A program made the translations under genes and the position numbers. A stretch of 12,362 bases of DNA from NCBI GenBank assembly GCA_003445555.1, contig DMDI01000021.1, positions 1-12,362 on the forward strand. Direction: 5' to 3'. This DNA is from Desulfotomaculum sp. Its GTDB lineage: Bacteria > Bacillota > Desulfotomaculia > Desulfotomaculales > Nap2-2B. The notes below the pieces were generated by a model that worked only from the letters and a program-made list of their open reading frames with translations, did not search any database and had not been told where the DNA came from. Positions 1 through 7,718 of the stretch are shown here, piece by piece. Each line of letters opens with the position of its first letter. Position 1 is the first letter of the stretch.

Positions 1-690
1 AGCTGTTTCCTCGGCTGCTCCAGTAGACGGATCAATACTTACCGAGGTGCGAACCTCTAAATTATTATTAACCAGCAGTGAAAAAAGTTTATCGGACACA
101 AGGACAGCCCGCTGGCAAATGGTTTTAGGGATTTCCGGCAAATTATCCAAAGTACCTTTTCCTTTTCCCCCTACCTCAGAGATAAGAAGCCACCCAAAGT
201 TTAAACGTCCTTTACCACAAAGCTGCCCTCCCAAGGAATAAAAACCCTCTCCAGATACTTCATATTCCTGAGTATCTCCCAGTTTTTCCAGAGCCATTGG
301 AGAAGTAACCCAAACCGGCCCCGCCATGGAAGCAACAGGAAAGAACAAGATGTGGGCATCGAAAATCTGAGCCAGCCCCTGCATACTGTTACCAGAACCT
401 TTGGAAAAACCAAAAGGAATACAAACAGGGCAGGCCGGGTTGGTTTGACCACAGTGGTTCTTGCCCCCGTCTCCCCCTCTTCCAGCGCACTGGTATTTCC
501 CTGTTTGCATTGCTGTATAAGCCCTTGCAGGGCCTGACAGGCTGGTTCCCGGAACTTTAGGCAGTTTTGTTCCCGGTTCTCTAAGAATAGGAAGATCAAC
601 ACGGCCCAGCCTTGCTCCGCCAGTCCCGATATGGACAGGATCCAGGGCTAAAGCAAAATATTGTTTGGGTTGGTTAAATTGACAACTCAT
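1..690 (-). CDS. cmr4: Cmr4-type RAMP (Cas7) backbone subunit of a type III CRISPR complex, C-terminus cut by the window edge
   Basis: Cmr4 subunits form the helical backbone on the crRNA in the cytoplasm and cut bound target RNA every six nucleotides. The first 230 codons are present; family members are usually about 280-320 aa. Visible marks are HIGTGGARLGRVDLPILRE (residues 20-38), whose D32 matches by position and context the catalytic Asp of Cmr4 (D26 in Pyrococcus furiosus); VPGTSLSGPARAY (46-58), the RAMP glycine/arginine helix; a four-cysteine cluster C68, C80, C87, C90 leading into IPFGFSKG, a probable zinc site; and VRTSVSIDPSTGAAEETA (213-230), the Cas7 thumb hairpin. The ATG overlaps the cas10 stop by four bases (ATGA) and has a GAGGGGGGAAAGGA leader, so start and translational coupling are clear. 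The frame runs open through base 1, with no sign of a frameshift. Confidence 0.9.
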   Translation of the reverse strand, partial: MSCQFNQPKQYFALALDPVHIGTGGARLGRVDLPILREPGTKLPKVPGTSLSGPARAYTAMQTGKYQCAGRGGDGGKNHCGQTNPACPVCIPFGFSKGSGNSMQGLAQIFDAHILFFPVASMAGPVWVTSPMALEKLGDTQEYEVSGEGFYSLGGQLCGKGRLNFGWLLISEVGGKGKGTLDNLPEIPKTICQRAVLVSDKLFSLLVNNNLEVRTSVSIDPSTGAAEETA

Positions 691-3635
691 TCCTTTCCCC
701 CCTCTTTTAGTTTTGAAAAAACTTTTCGCACTTGCAAATGCCAGTAAAAACAGAGCTGTAATAAACCATCCTTTGCAGCCTGCAGAAACTCATTGCCCTC
801 CTCCGAATCCGGCGAAAGTCCCAGAATATTTTTCAGTGATGTTTTAGCAAATGGTTCCCAGACCAGGTCATTCTTGAACGTATTCCAGGTTTCGAAAACC
901 TCTTCCCAGACAGCGTAAATTCTTGATATACTCCATTTCTTGCTTTTTATCTTTTCTTCTACCTTCAACCATAGTTTTTGTAACCGCCAGATATCATCCA
1001 AAGGCCGCAATTCTTCACCTGCGTAAAAACGATCACCGGAGGATTCCATGAACAGCATCTTAAGATAAGATGCTTCAATTTGGATTTCATCCTGAACATT
1101 ACCATTATTTTTGAGTTCCTTTACGTGAACAACAAACTGGTTACTACCAGAATAATCAAAAGAATAATCGCCACGCCGGGGATCTGGCCCGCTATAACGC
1201 CAGTATGGATGCCAGCAATCCTCCTGGTTGGGATCGCCTGTCGAGTAAGAAATTAACCAGTTCAAGGACGAGGAATCCGGCTCATTTTTTATCTGAAATC
1301 TGATATTTCTTACCCGGCTGCCCATTCTCCCTTGAGAATGCCGGCAGGGTAATTCAGGTTGAGCTTCTTCATTTTCAAGAATTATTCCGGTCAAAGTCTT
1401 TTTTACCCTGAAAGTTTTAATCAACCCTTTTCCTGCCCCCATAACAGAATGAAAAGGAGTGCGGCGGTGAAAAGCTATGAGGCCAAGATGAAAAGGCAAA
1501 CGATCCCTTACTTTTGAAAATTGAATTTCATATTCACGAACAATCTTTTCGGCAATCTCCAGCGCATGGTAAGCAGGTACTAAAACCATAAACTGGTCCG
1601 GTGAATCATATATCTTTACAGATGGAGTGTAACCTTGAAATTCGTCCCGGGCCAATTCACATTGGAAAATTTTAAATCCATCTTTTTTCCAATTTTTATC
1701 CTCGTCTCTTTTCAGTAGGACATTCTTATTGTTTAAGTAAGATATCATACTCGCCATATTCCCGCCCAGGCGGTGGTATATCTGAAAATTACACGTTGTA
1801 ACAAAAAGACCCTGACTTTTATCAATACACACAGGGCTCATCCGAATGCCCTGAATATCTAAATCACACGTCGAACCCTGGTTTATTTTTGGATTAGGCT
1901 CAATCTTAAATTGCAGGCGCTGCCGGCGCATACTTGATGCGGGCGTCCCCTGATGGTAAGGAAAATCAGCTAAAATATTGGAGAAAATAGAGTGATTGAT
2001 AAATTCCTGGGTGGTTTCCCAAACTCGTCTTACCCGGCCTGACGAAGGCGTTTTTTTGGCCATTGTACTAATGGATTTTCCATTCAACCAATCAGTCAGG
2101 TCAAATGCTCCAACCAGCAAGACAACCCGGTCGTTATGATCCGCAACTTCGTCTAACCAGATGGTTTCCCTGGGGCTTTTTATCCAATCATTGGCCCGTT
2201 TTTGGCGGCGTCCAAGACAATTACCACAGCCATTTCCATTCTCAGGCATCGGACGTAAACGGCAAATGGGACAGATTTCAAAACCTTTTTGATTATCATG
2301 CCACGCATCACGGATTTTTCCTGAGATACAGTCCGTAGTATATGGAAATTGTAAAGCTTCTTCGCCTTGCAGCCGCTGAGAAGTAAGATCCTTAAAATCA
2401 TCTAAAGGATCACTTACTTCAATATAGGGTGAAATCTCGGGCTCAATATTTTGGATGGCCTCACGTAATTCTTTAACTAACTCGTCCCAAAAACCAAGAC
2501 CTCGGGCATCCACATCTGGAAAGCTAAAATAAATGCCTGTTGTATCTCTATAAATTTCATTCCCCAGGTAGTACTTAACTTCCAAAATATGCTTTAATTC
2601 CTCTAAGCCCTTATCAATTGCCTGTTGATAACCAAGAATATCGCCGATCTTAATGCCTTTACTTAAGATTGACAGTACATCCAGGTTAACGCGTAGAATA
2701 CGCCACCTAAGAACGGTCTTATATGTTGGAGGAGGACTGGGGTTTGTCGTAATTGGGTCTATCCATCCCTCTAAAATTACTTTTGCAAGTGCTGATTTAA
2801 AAAAGGATGAGGCCAGGGAAGTAGCATCCCAAAGAGTTACATCATTTAAAGGACGTTGGGTATCACCAACTGTTATAAGATAACAGTTCATAAAGCTTTC
2901 TATACATGCTGGATAATTATGCTGCCACCATTGTTCATCAAGGTTCTTATAGTCATTTTTTATTTTCTTTAGGATAGGTATAAGAAAATTTGCTAAATCA
3001 TCTCGTTTGTTTTTAATATTTATCCTACTAAGAATCGGTTGATCTTCAAAACCAAAAGCAGATGCCATACAAGTTATGCTTTTGTTTAGCTGTTTTATTT
3101 TATTTTTTGGATCATTGCCTGACCATGGTAGATCCTTTTCTTCACTGCCAGAAATATCATGCGCAGCAACTAGAATCCTTAACACTTCTTCAGAAACATT
3201 CCATTTTCTTGGATTTTCTATAAATTTTTTAATGCCGCCAGAAAAACTAAGTAACCTCAATCCACCTAATCCATTGGGAACTTGAATCATTCCAACAATA
3301 CGATCAAATGATGAATCTCTCATTGCATTGAAAAAATCATTTGGTAGGTTAAGAGGGTTTAATGTTTGTGGAAATATTTGTTCTACAGTTGGTTTTGACA
3401 AATTATTTGGATCCGGATCCTGAAAGATTTTTTCACTTGCATACAAAGATTCAGTATGTATCCATCCAGGCTGCCCCTTTTTAACACCTTGCGGAGGCTG
3501 TCCATAATCCGATTGCCTGTGAATAAACTCCTCTGATAATTTCCCTAGTAAATGCAGCCAGACGCCGATTTCCGCCAATAAAATCGGCGTACGCTGTTGC
3601 TCAAGAGTTTGGAGGGGATTCCCTGTTCCATTCAT
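687..3635 (-). CDS. cas10: Cas10 of Csx11 type, large subunit of a type III (III-C-like) CRISPR complex, with degenerate HD and palm active sites
   Basis: This 982-aa protein is the large subunit, which in active type III systems senses target RNA, makes cyclic oligoadenylate and cuts ssDNA. Order of parts: a degenerate HD region (20-240; WLHLLGK at 26-32 sits where HD-bearing relatives have LHDIGK); a first palm-like domain (about 350-400, GIYFSFPDVDARG at 367-379); a zinc finger CPIC (455-458) plus CGNC (470-473); the second palm, starting at RVVLLVGAFDLTDW (503-516) with its hairpin YDSPDQFMVLVPA (676-688) in place of YAGGDD; and a helical C-terminus (about 850-982). The N-terminus (LEQQRTPILLAEIGVWLHLLGKLSEEF) and GEELRPLDDIWRLQKLW (873-889) fit Csx11. 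The start has AAGGAGGCGG 7 nt upstream and overlaps the previous stop (ATGA, 3632-3635). Cas10 identity is firm; the Csx11/III-C assignment rests on motif memory and gene order. Confidence 0.85.
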   Translation of the reverse strand: MNGTGNPLQTLEQQRTPILLAEIGVWLHLLGKLSEEFIHRQSDYGQPPQGVKKGQPGWIHTESLYASEKIFQDPDPNNLSKPTVEQIFPQTLNPLNLPNDFFNAMRDSSFDRIVGMIQVPNGLGGLRLLSFSGGIKKFIENPRKWNVSEEVLRILVAAHDISGSEEKDLPWSGNDPKNKIKQLNKSITCMASAFGFEDQPILSRINIKNKRDDLANFLIPILKKIKNDYKNLDEQWWQHNYPACIESFMNCYLITVGDTQRPLNDVTLWDATSLASSFFKSALAKVILEGWIDPITTNPSPPPTYKTVLRWRILRVNLDVLSILSKGIKIGDILGYQQAIDKGLEELKHILEVKYYLGNEIYRDTTGIYFSFPDVDARGLGFWDELVKELREAIQNIEPEISPYIEVSDPLDDFKDLTSQRLQGEEALQFPYTTDCISGKIRDAWHDNQKGFEICPICRLRPMPENGNGCGNCLGRRQKRANDWIKSPRETIWLDEVADHNDRVVLLVGAFDLTDWLNGKSISTMAKKTPSSGRVRRVWETTQEFINHSIFSNILADFPYHQGTPASSMRRQRLQFKIEPNPKINQGSTCDLDIQGIRMSPVCIDKSQGLFVTTCNFQIYHRLGGNMASMISYLNNKNVLLKRDEDKNWKKDGFKIFQCELARDEFQGYTPSVKIYDSPDQFMVLVPAYHALEIAEKIVREYEIQFSKVRDRLPFHLGLIAFHRRTPFHSVMGAGKGLIKTFRVKKTLTGIILENEEAQPELPCRHSQGRMGSRVRNIRFQIKNEPDSSSLNWLISYSTGDPNQEDCWHPYWRYSGPDPRRGDYSFDYSGSNQFVVHVKELKNNGNVQDEIQIEASYLKMLFMESSGDRFYAGEELRPLDDIWRLQKLWLKVEEKIKSKKWSISRIYAVWEEVFETWNTFKNDLVWEPFAKTSLKNILGLSPDSEEGNEFLQAAKDGLLQLCFYWHLQVRKVFSKLKEGGKE

Positions 3636-4759
3636 TTAACCGCCTCCTTCTGCATACATTCAACCAAACAAGATAATTCCTTAAAATTACCAAATTGACC
3701 CGGTTTGTCCGTCAGACCCACAATTGTAATATTGCTTGCCGAAGGATTCCAATTATCTTTAATCACTCCAAACCCACTGGATTTTTTGGCTGAAAATCCA
3801 TAAGTAAGCATGAGTTCCTCCAATCCCTTTACAACACTACCAAGGTCCTGAAGAGAATGGCTGATTCGTTCTCTGTCGCTGAAATTCAGCCAATAAAAGG
3901 GCACATAGACCAGCCTGAAGACCCCGGTGGCACCAACCGGGACTGTTTCAAAATGAATTGGTATTGTGCCTGCTCCAGTTTGGCGGTTATGTGGATTAAT
4001 CACTTCCATATCTACACGGTTCCAAAAAGCAGGGTAGAAATGAAGCATGCCCCTAATATGAGGTAACGTACCCTCATTCAGTTGAAAATGTTCCTGCAAT
4101 TTATTCTTATAAATTTGAGCTGCCTCAGGACAAAGCTCATCCAGGTAACGAACCCACCCTTTTGGTATTTCCTCCAGTCCTTTTTCGGTACCAAAAAGAA
4201 GGGTGTGATGAAAGCGACTGGAAGCAAAAGCATCAAAATCATCTGTTTTTGGCTCTATGTTGCTCTTCATCATCACCCAGCGCAGGTTTCCCTTCCATGC
4301 TGCAGGAGAAATAAAGGGGACTGTAAAAACCTTGTCTTTGCGTACAGGGTTGTCAATGATATAAAGCGGAATATCATCACGGGAAATAAACGGTTTAGAC
4401 AAGGTAACCGGAAACTCCAAAAGCCAGCTTCCTGTTGGCAAACCATCGAGGGCCGGCCTCTTCATAAGATCAAGGACGGCCATCTGTGAAAGAGAACAAT
4501 TAATTGCCAGATTAAAACTTTTGCTGGAATGAACAAGTAATTTTAACCTCGATGGAATATTGCGTTCCCCAGAGCGGGCATAATCTTTTGGGTCAATTTT
4601 ATCAGGTTTGCCCTTTTGATCAGGAAATCTTACTGTGCTTAAAAGCAGGGCTCTGGAAGAAACATCTAAAATCTCTTTATATCTTCCGCTTCCCAGGGTA
4701 AGTTGATCAACATCTGCCCTCGACTGAACGGCAAATTCAGTATAAAAATCAAAACCCAT
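3632..4759 (-). CDS. RAMP-superfamily (Cas7-like) subunit of the Csx11-type type III complex
   Basis: A 375-aa RAMP protein placed between cmr1 and cas10. Seen: NPVRKDK (137-143) followed by VPFISPAAWKGNLRW (147-161), the usual RAMP 'P-x-IPGSSxKGxLR' element; LLFG (187-190); RGMLHFYPAF (236-245) and INPHNRQTGAG (254-264), which resemble the Cas7 strand and thumb (GRLxFxDA, DRxTGxA); and a C-terminal glycine-rich SSGFGVI (327-333). By position it fills the slot that Cmr3 (Cas5) holds in other Cmr operons, but these motifs look more Cas7-like, so I do not assign cmr3. I chose the ATG at 4759 because AGGAGGTGG lies directly upstream; an in-frame ATG at 4780 would add seven residues (MNLRRWI) but has only a weak AAAGG leader. 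It ends in an ATGA overlap with cas10. Confidence 0.8.
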   Translation of the reverse strand: MGFDFYTEFAVQSRADVDQLTLGSGRYKEILDVSSRALLLSTVRFPDQKGKPDKIDPKDYARSGERNIPSRLKLLVHSSKSFNLAINCSLSQMAVLDLMKRPALDGLPTGSWLLEFPVTLSKPFISRDDIPLYIIDNPVRKDKVFTVPFISPAAWKGNLRWVMMKSNIEPKTDDFDAFASSRFHHTLLFGTEKGLEEIPKGWVRYLDELCPEAAQIYKNKLQEHFQLNEGTLPHIRGMLHFYPAFWNRVDMEVINPHNRQTGAGTIPIHFETVPVGATGVFRLVYVPFYWLNFSDRERISHSLQDLGSVVKGLEELMLTYGFSAKKSSGFGVIKDNWNPSASNITIVGLTDKPGQFGNFKELSCLVECMQKEAVK

Positions 4760-4762
4760 AAT

Positions 4763-4771
4763 CCACCTCCT
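4763..4771 (-). promoter_or_regulatory. Shine-Dalgarno site deciding the start of the RAMP gene
   Basis: On the minus strand AGGAGGTGG is followed by ATT and then the ATG at 4759, which puts GGAGG six bases from the start. The site lies inside the longer alternative reading that begins at 4780, where it would be translated as Arg-Arg-Trp. This favours the shorter protein. Confidence 0.75.
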
Positions 4772-4790
4772 CAGGTTCATTCATTTACCT

Positions 4791-6089
4791 TTACGTATTC
4801 TCATTTCCATCAAGCAGGCTTTGAAGAAAAACTTTTATATTTTCTTCTTTGCCAAGTGAATCGCGAATTGAGTTAAACTCACGCCATATGAATTCCCGGC
4901 AGTTTACATTGTTCAAATAACCGCTTGACCAGAAAGTACCTTCCGGCGATAAAGTTTCTTTCAGCCCATTAAGAAAATCCTTCCGGTTGAACGATGTCGG
5001 CAGGTAATCCTGATTCTCTGGTAGCCAGCCCCAAAGGCGAATCTCCCAGGTTTCTGCCTTTTTATAGGCACTCGAAATAAATACCTTCGTTTTTAAACGA
5101 CTCGAATTTTGATATATTTGCCCTGTCTTCTTGGAGCTTCCGCAACGAGGACAAAAATAGGGCTTTTCCTGTCTTTCATTGCCGTTATTATTTTCTCTTA
5201 CTTGATTGCCGCATTGGATACACCAGTTTCCTTCCTTCTGTGAAATATTGCCAAATACATATCTGGAAGCCCATTGTTCCGTAATCAACTTGCTTTGAAA
5301 TCTCAGCCAGTCTTTGAACACCGGCGATAGAGGAACAACCTTGGAAGCTAGCCATTCCTTAAGAGCTTGCTCATGCAATATTTGTTTGCCTCGATCTACC
5401 TTTAATTGACGATTCTCCGGGTTAAGGGCCCAGTGAATACCTTTTGCAGACTTCCACCATTGATCATTTTGGACCTCAAAGCCGACTTTCAGAAAAAACA
5501 TTTCCTTAAGGTCGGTCAGTCCTGTTAGATTTGCATTAGAAGCTGATAAACTGAGAGCATTTATATCAAAATTGATTGCCCCGCCATCCTCAGTCGAAAC
5601 AGTTACCACGCCGTAGCCAGACTGCGTTTTTGCGCCAATCCCTCCCCACCCGGAAGCAAGTTTTAACGGGATAAGGATATGGTTAACGTTAAAATCTTTA
5701 TCTAAAGGCGTAATCCGACATGGTAATTCACCAATAATTCCGGCACCAAGATACCATCCCCGTCCTTGAGAGGAACCGCGTGGCCGGATATTAACCTGTC
5801 CATCATATTTGAGCCGATCACCACCTTCAACTCTTAAAGCAAACTTTCTTCGCCGGCCGGTAGTACCAAATACAGCACAGGCATCACATACCCGTCCATC
5901 CTTATCCGGACATTCATGCCTGAAAGGATCACAAGCCCACCCCCCAAGCCCCCGTATAATTACCTCGTACCACCAGCGCAAAGAGCCGATAATACCGGTC
6001 TCACGCAGACAGTCAGTAGTGCCGTCCACACCGCCCGTCCAATGTGGCGTAAGTGTTTTGAGAATAATATTCATCTGCGTTCCTTTCAT
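4791..6089 (-). CDS. cmr1: Cmr1-type RAMP (Cas7-like) subunit with an inserted zinc ribbon
   Basis: Cmr1 caps the target 3' end of Cmr complexes and helps admit target RNA. The 432-aa protein has the family signature in order: LTPHWTGGVDG (13-23), LRETGIIGSLRWWYE (28-42), a cysteine cluster C53, C60, C68, C71 leading into AVFG (72-75), and the glycine-rich GWGGIGAKTQSGYGVV (147-162). A second RAMP half follows (about 195-432) with LRFQSKL (262-268) and WEIRLWGW (348-355). Into this half is set a CxxC-x19-CxxC zinc ribbon (C290, C293, C313, C316). The start at 6089 has GGAGGTGG four bases upstream; an internal ATG at 6074 with AAAGGA is a weaker alternative. It lies 37 nt after the DUF262 gene and 31 nt before the RAMP gene, so it belongs to the same transcript. 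Confidence 0.9.
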   Translation of the reverse strand: MKGTQMNIILKTLTPHWTGGVDGTTDCLRETGIIGSLRWWYEVIIRGLGGWACDPFRHECPDKDGRVCDACAVFGTTGRRRKFALRVEGGDRLKYDGQVNIRPRGSSQGRGWYLGAGIIGELPCRITPLDKDFNVNHILIPLKLASGWGGIGAKTQSGYGVVTVSTEDGGAINFDINALSLSASNANLTGLTDLKEMFFLKVGFEVQNDQWWKSAKGIHWALNPENRQLKVDRGKQILHEQALKEWLASKVVPLSPVFKDWLRFQSKLITEQWASRYVFGNISQKEGNWCIQCGNQVRENNNGNERQEKPYFCPRCGSSKKTGQIYQNSSRLKTKVFISSAYKKAETWEIRLWGWLPENQDYLPTSFNRKDFLNGLKETLSPEGTFWSSGYLNNVNCREFIWREFNSIRDSLGKEENIKVFLQSLLDGNENT

Positions 6090-6126
6090 TCAACCACCTC
6101 CATCTTTCAAGTGAATTTAGACCCAC

Positions 6127-7716
6127 TCACAAAAAAAACCTTGTTCCAGTCTCTTTCATATAGTCATTGATGGCTTCAGTAATAAGTTTTCTTCGCTCCT
6201 TAAGAAAATCTTTGAATCTGTCTACCTTCCATAAGTCTCTATCTAAAGGGATATATTGGGATATTAACTTTTCCTCTTCGATTTTATCTAGATATTCCTC
6301 TGGCTTTGATTTTAAAATGTGCCTATTTGCTTTTTGGGAAAGAAACGCTATGTTTGCAAGGTCATCTATTTCATGGGCCTGAAAATTAATGCTTTCTTTT
6401 AGCACTGCCTGCGGAAAGATGTGATGAAGTTCAAGCTGATGTTCAGGACCTACATTAGTTGAGCTTAAAACAGTTCCCGTAAACCAATCCTTAGCATTTT
6501 TCTGTCTTAAAATTGTAAATATCAATGGTAAAAATGGATGTCTTTGGTATTTACCTTCAGTCATTTCGACAGTTATATCAAAACTAGGAATATCTTTTTT
6601 TAAATTAGCAACCATATTACCAATTGGGTCGCCAGCCTCTATTGCTTTTAAATCTTGATCAATTTTTGTTTCCGGGCTGCCTGTAAATCTTCCGTGTATT
6701 GTGGCTTCAAAAAACCAGAATAAAAGTCCCTTTTCTTCCTCGTTTGTTAGTTGAGCATTTTTCTTTGATAAGTAAAATACTATCGGAACCAGGGCGTTTA
6801 TGGAAGGGACCCAGTCTGATGATTCAAGCCCGGCATTATTTTTTATAAAATTTATGGTGTGATCAATAGACTTCTTTGTTTTTCTCCAAATATCTTCCAG
6901 CTCAGCCGGTGTTTTTCTCCATAAGGCACTTAAAAAACGGAACCTGTTTTGACCGGTGGCAATGGCAACATAACACCGCATAAGAAAACGGGCTTCTAAA
7001 TTATAGTTTGCTTGTTCATAGTCGTCCAAAGCACTTTCAAATTCTTTTACCAAAGCCCCTGGCCAATGAAATGCCAGTTGAGCCATTGCCAGCTCTGCTT
7101 CTCTTAATTTGGTCCCTTTTGAATTTACTCTTATAAACGATTCTGTGATCTCCTCATAGTCATCAGTATGGATAATCATAACTGGATACCGGTAGTCTTT
7201 AACTTTTTCCAGTGTAGAAAGCCTGCTAAGATATTCATCAAGTCTCGATTCTTCAATCTCAGTGGAGGAGGAATCTAAACGCTTTTTTAACTCCCTCCAG
7301 GCATTAACTGCTCCCCTACCTACCACGTCCTTAACGGAAATCCATAAAGGATTTGCCTTTAATTTTCGGCTATAGATTTGAAATGACTCTTCCTCGACAT
7401 TAAAATAAACATCTATTTCCCCTTCAAGTATTTTCTTGAGCGATGTTAATCTCTGCTGCCCATCTAAAATTAAAAAGTCGGGTGTTCTGCTGTTATTCTG
7501 GTCAAGAGCAATGTCTCGCAGTTCCGGAAGATCTTTTGGCTTCCACAAGAGGATAAGCCCTGACGGGTATTCGCGATAAAGAGAGTCTACCAAGTCTCGT
7601 GCTTGTGGTCTGTTCCAAACATAACCTCTTTGGATTTCGGGCAAGCCCAACACGCCGCCACCAAGTTCCTCAAGTAACACACTCACAGGTTTATCAGTTC
7701 TCTCTAATTTGGCCAT
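6127..7716 (-). CDS. DUF262-DUF1524 protein (GmrSD/ParB-like NTPase domain plus HNH nuclease domain), first intact gene of the CRISPR operon
   Basis: This 529-aa protein joins the two halves of the GmrS/GmrD restriction family. The N-terminal DUF262 (ParB/sulfiredoxin-like, nucleotide-binding) shows LPEIQRGYVWNRPQARDLVD (25-44), FLILDGQQRLTSLKK (81-95, DGQQR motif) and FIRVNSKGTKL (194-204). A helical middle (205-390) follows. The C-terminal DUF1524 HNH domain shows LELHHIFPQAVL (428-439), N455 in DLANIAFLS and N464 in KANRH, so the His-Asn-Asn pattern is complete and the enzyme looks intact. Relatives act as NTP-dependent endonucleases, some against modified phage DNA; the target here is unknown. 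It starts 2 nt after the stop of a DUF3883 remnant, with AGGGGG upstream, and ends 37 nt before cmr1. The C-terminal codons hold a run of eight T on the coding strand. Confidence 0.9.
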   Translation of the reverse strand: MAKLERTDKPVSVLLEELGGGVLGLPEIQRGYVWNRPQARDLVDSLYREYPSGLILLWKPKDLPELRDIALDQNNSRTPDFLILDGQQRLTSLKKILEGEIDVYFNVEEESFQIYSRKLKANPLWISVKDVVGRGAVNAWRELKKRLDSSSTEIEESRLDEYLSRLSTLEKVKDYRYPVMIIHTDDYEEITESFIRVNSKGTKLREAELAMAQLAFHWPGALVKEFESALDDYEQANYNLEARFLMRCYVAIATGQNRFRFLSALWRKTPAELEDIWRKTKKSIDHTINFIKNNAGLESSDWVPSINALVPIVFYLSKKNAQLTNEEEKGLLFWFFEATIHGRFTGSPETKIDQDLKAIEAGDPIGNMVANLKKDIPSFDITVEMTEGKYQRHPFLPLIFTILRQKNAKDWFTGTVLSSTNVGPEHQLELHHIFPQAVLKESINFQAHEIDDLANIAFLSQKANRHILKSKPEEYLDKIEEEKLISQYIPLDRDLWKVDRFKDFLKERRKLITEAINDYMKETGTRFFL

Positions 7717-7718
7717 AA

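Noticed and set aside
201..602. 133-codon open frame on the minus strand
   Set aside because: It overlaps the cmr4 coding frame on the same strand; only the cmr4 frame shows RAMP motifs and the ATGA coupling.
4082..4489. 135-codon open frame on the plus strand
   Set aside because: It lies antisense inside the RAMP gene, has no recognisable domain and is explained by the codon pattern of the opposite strand.
5809..6170. Two overlapping plus-strand frames of 101 and 84 codons
   Set aside because: They are antisense to cmr1 and the end of the DUF262 gene; proline-rich content reflects glycine codons on the other strand.
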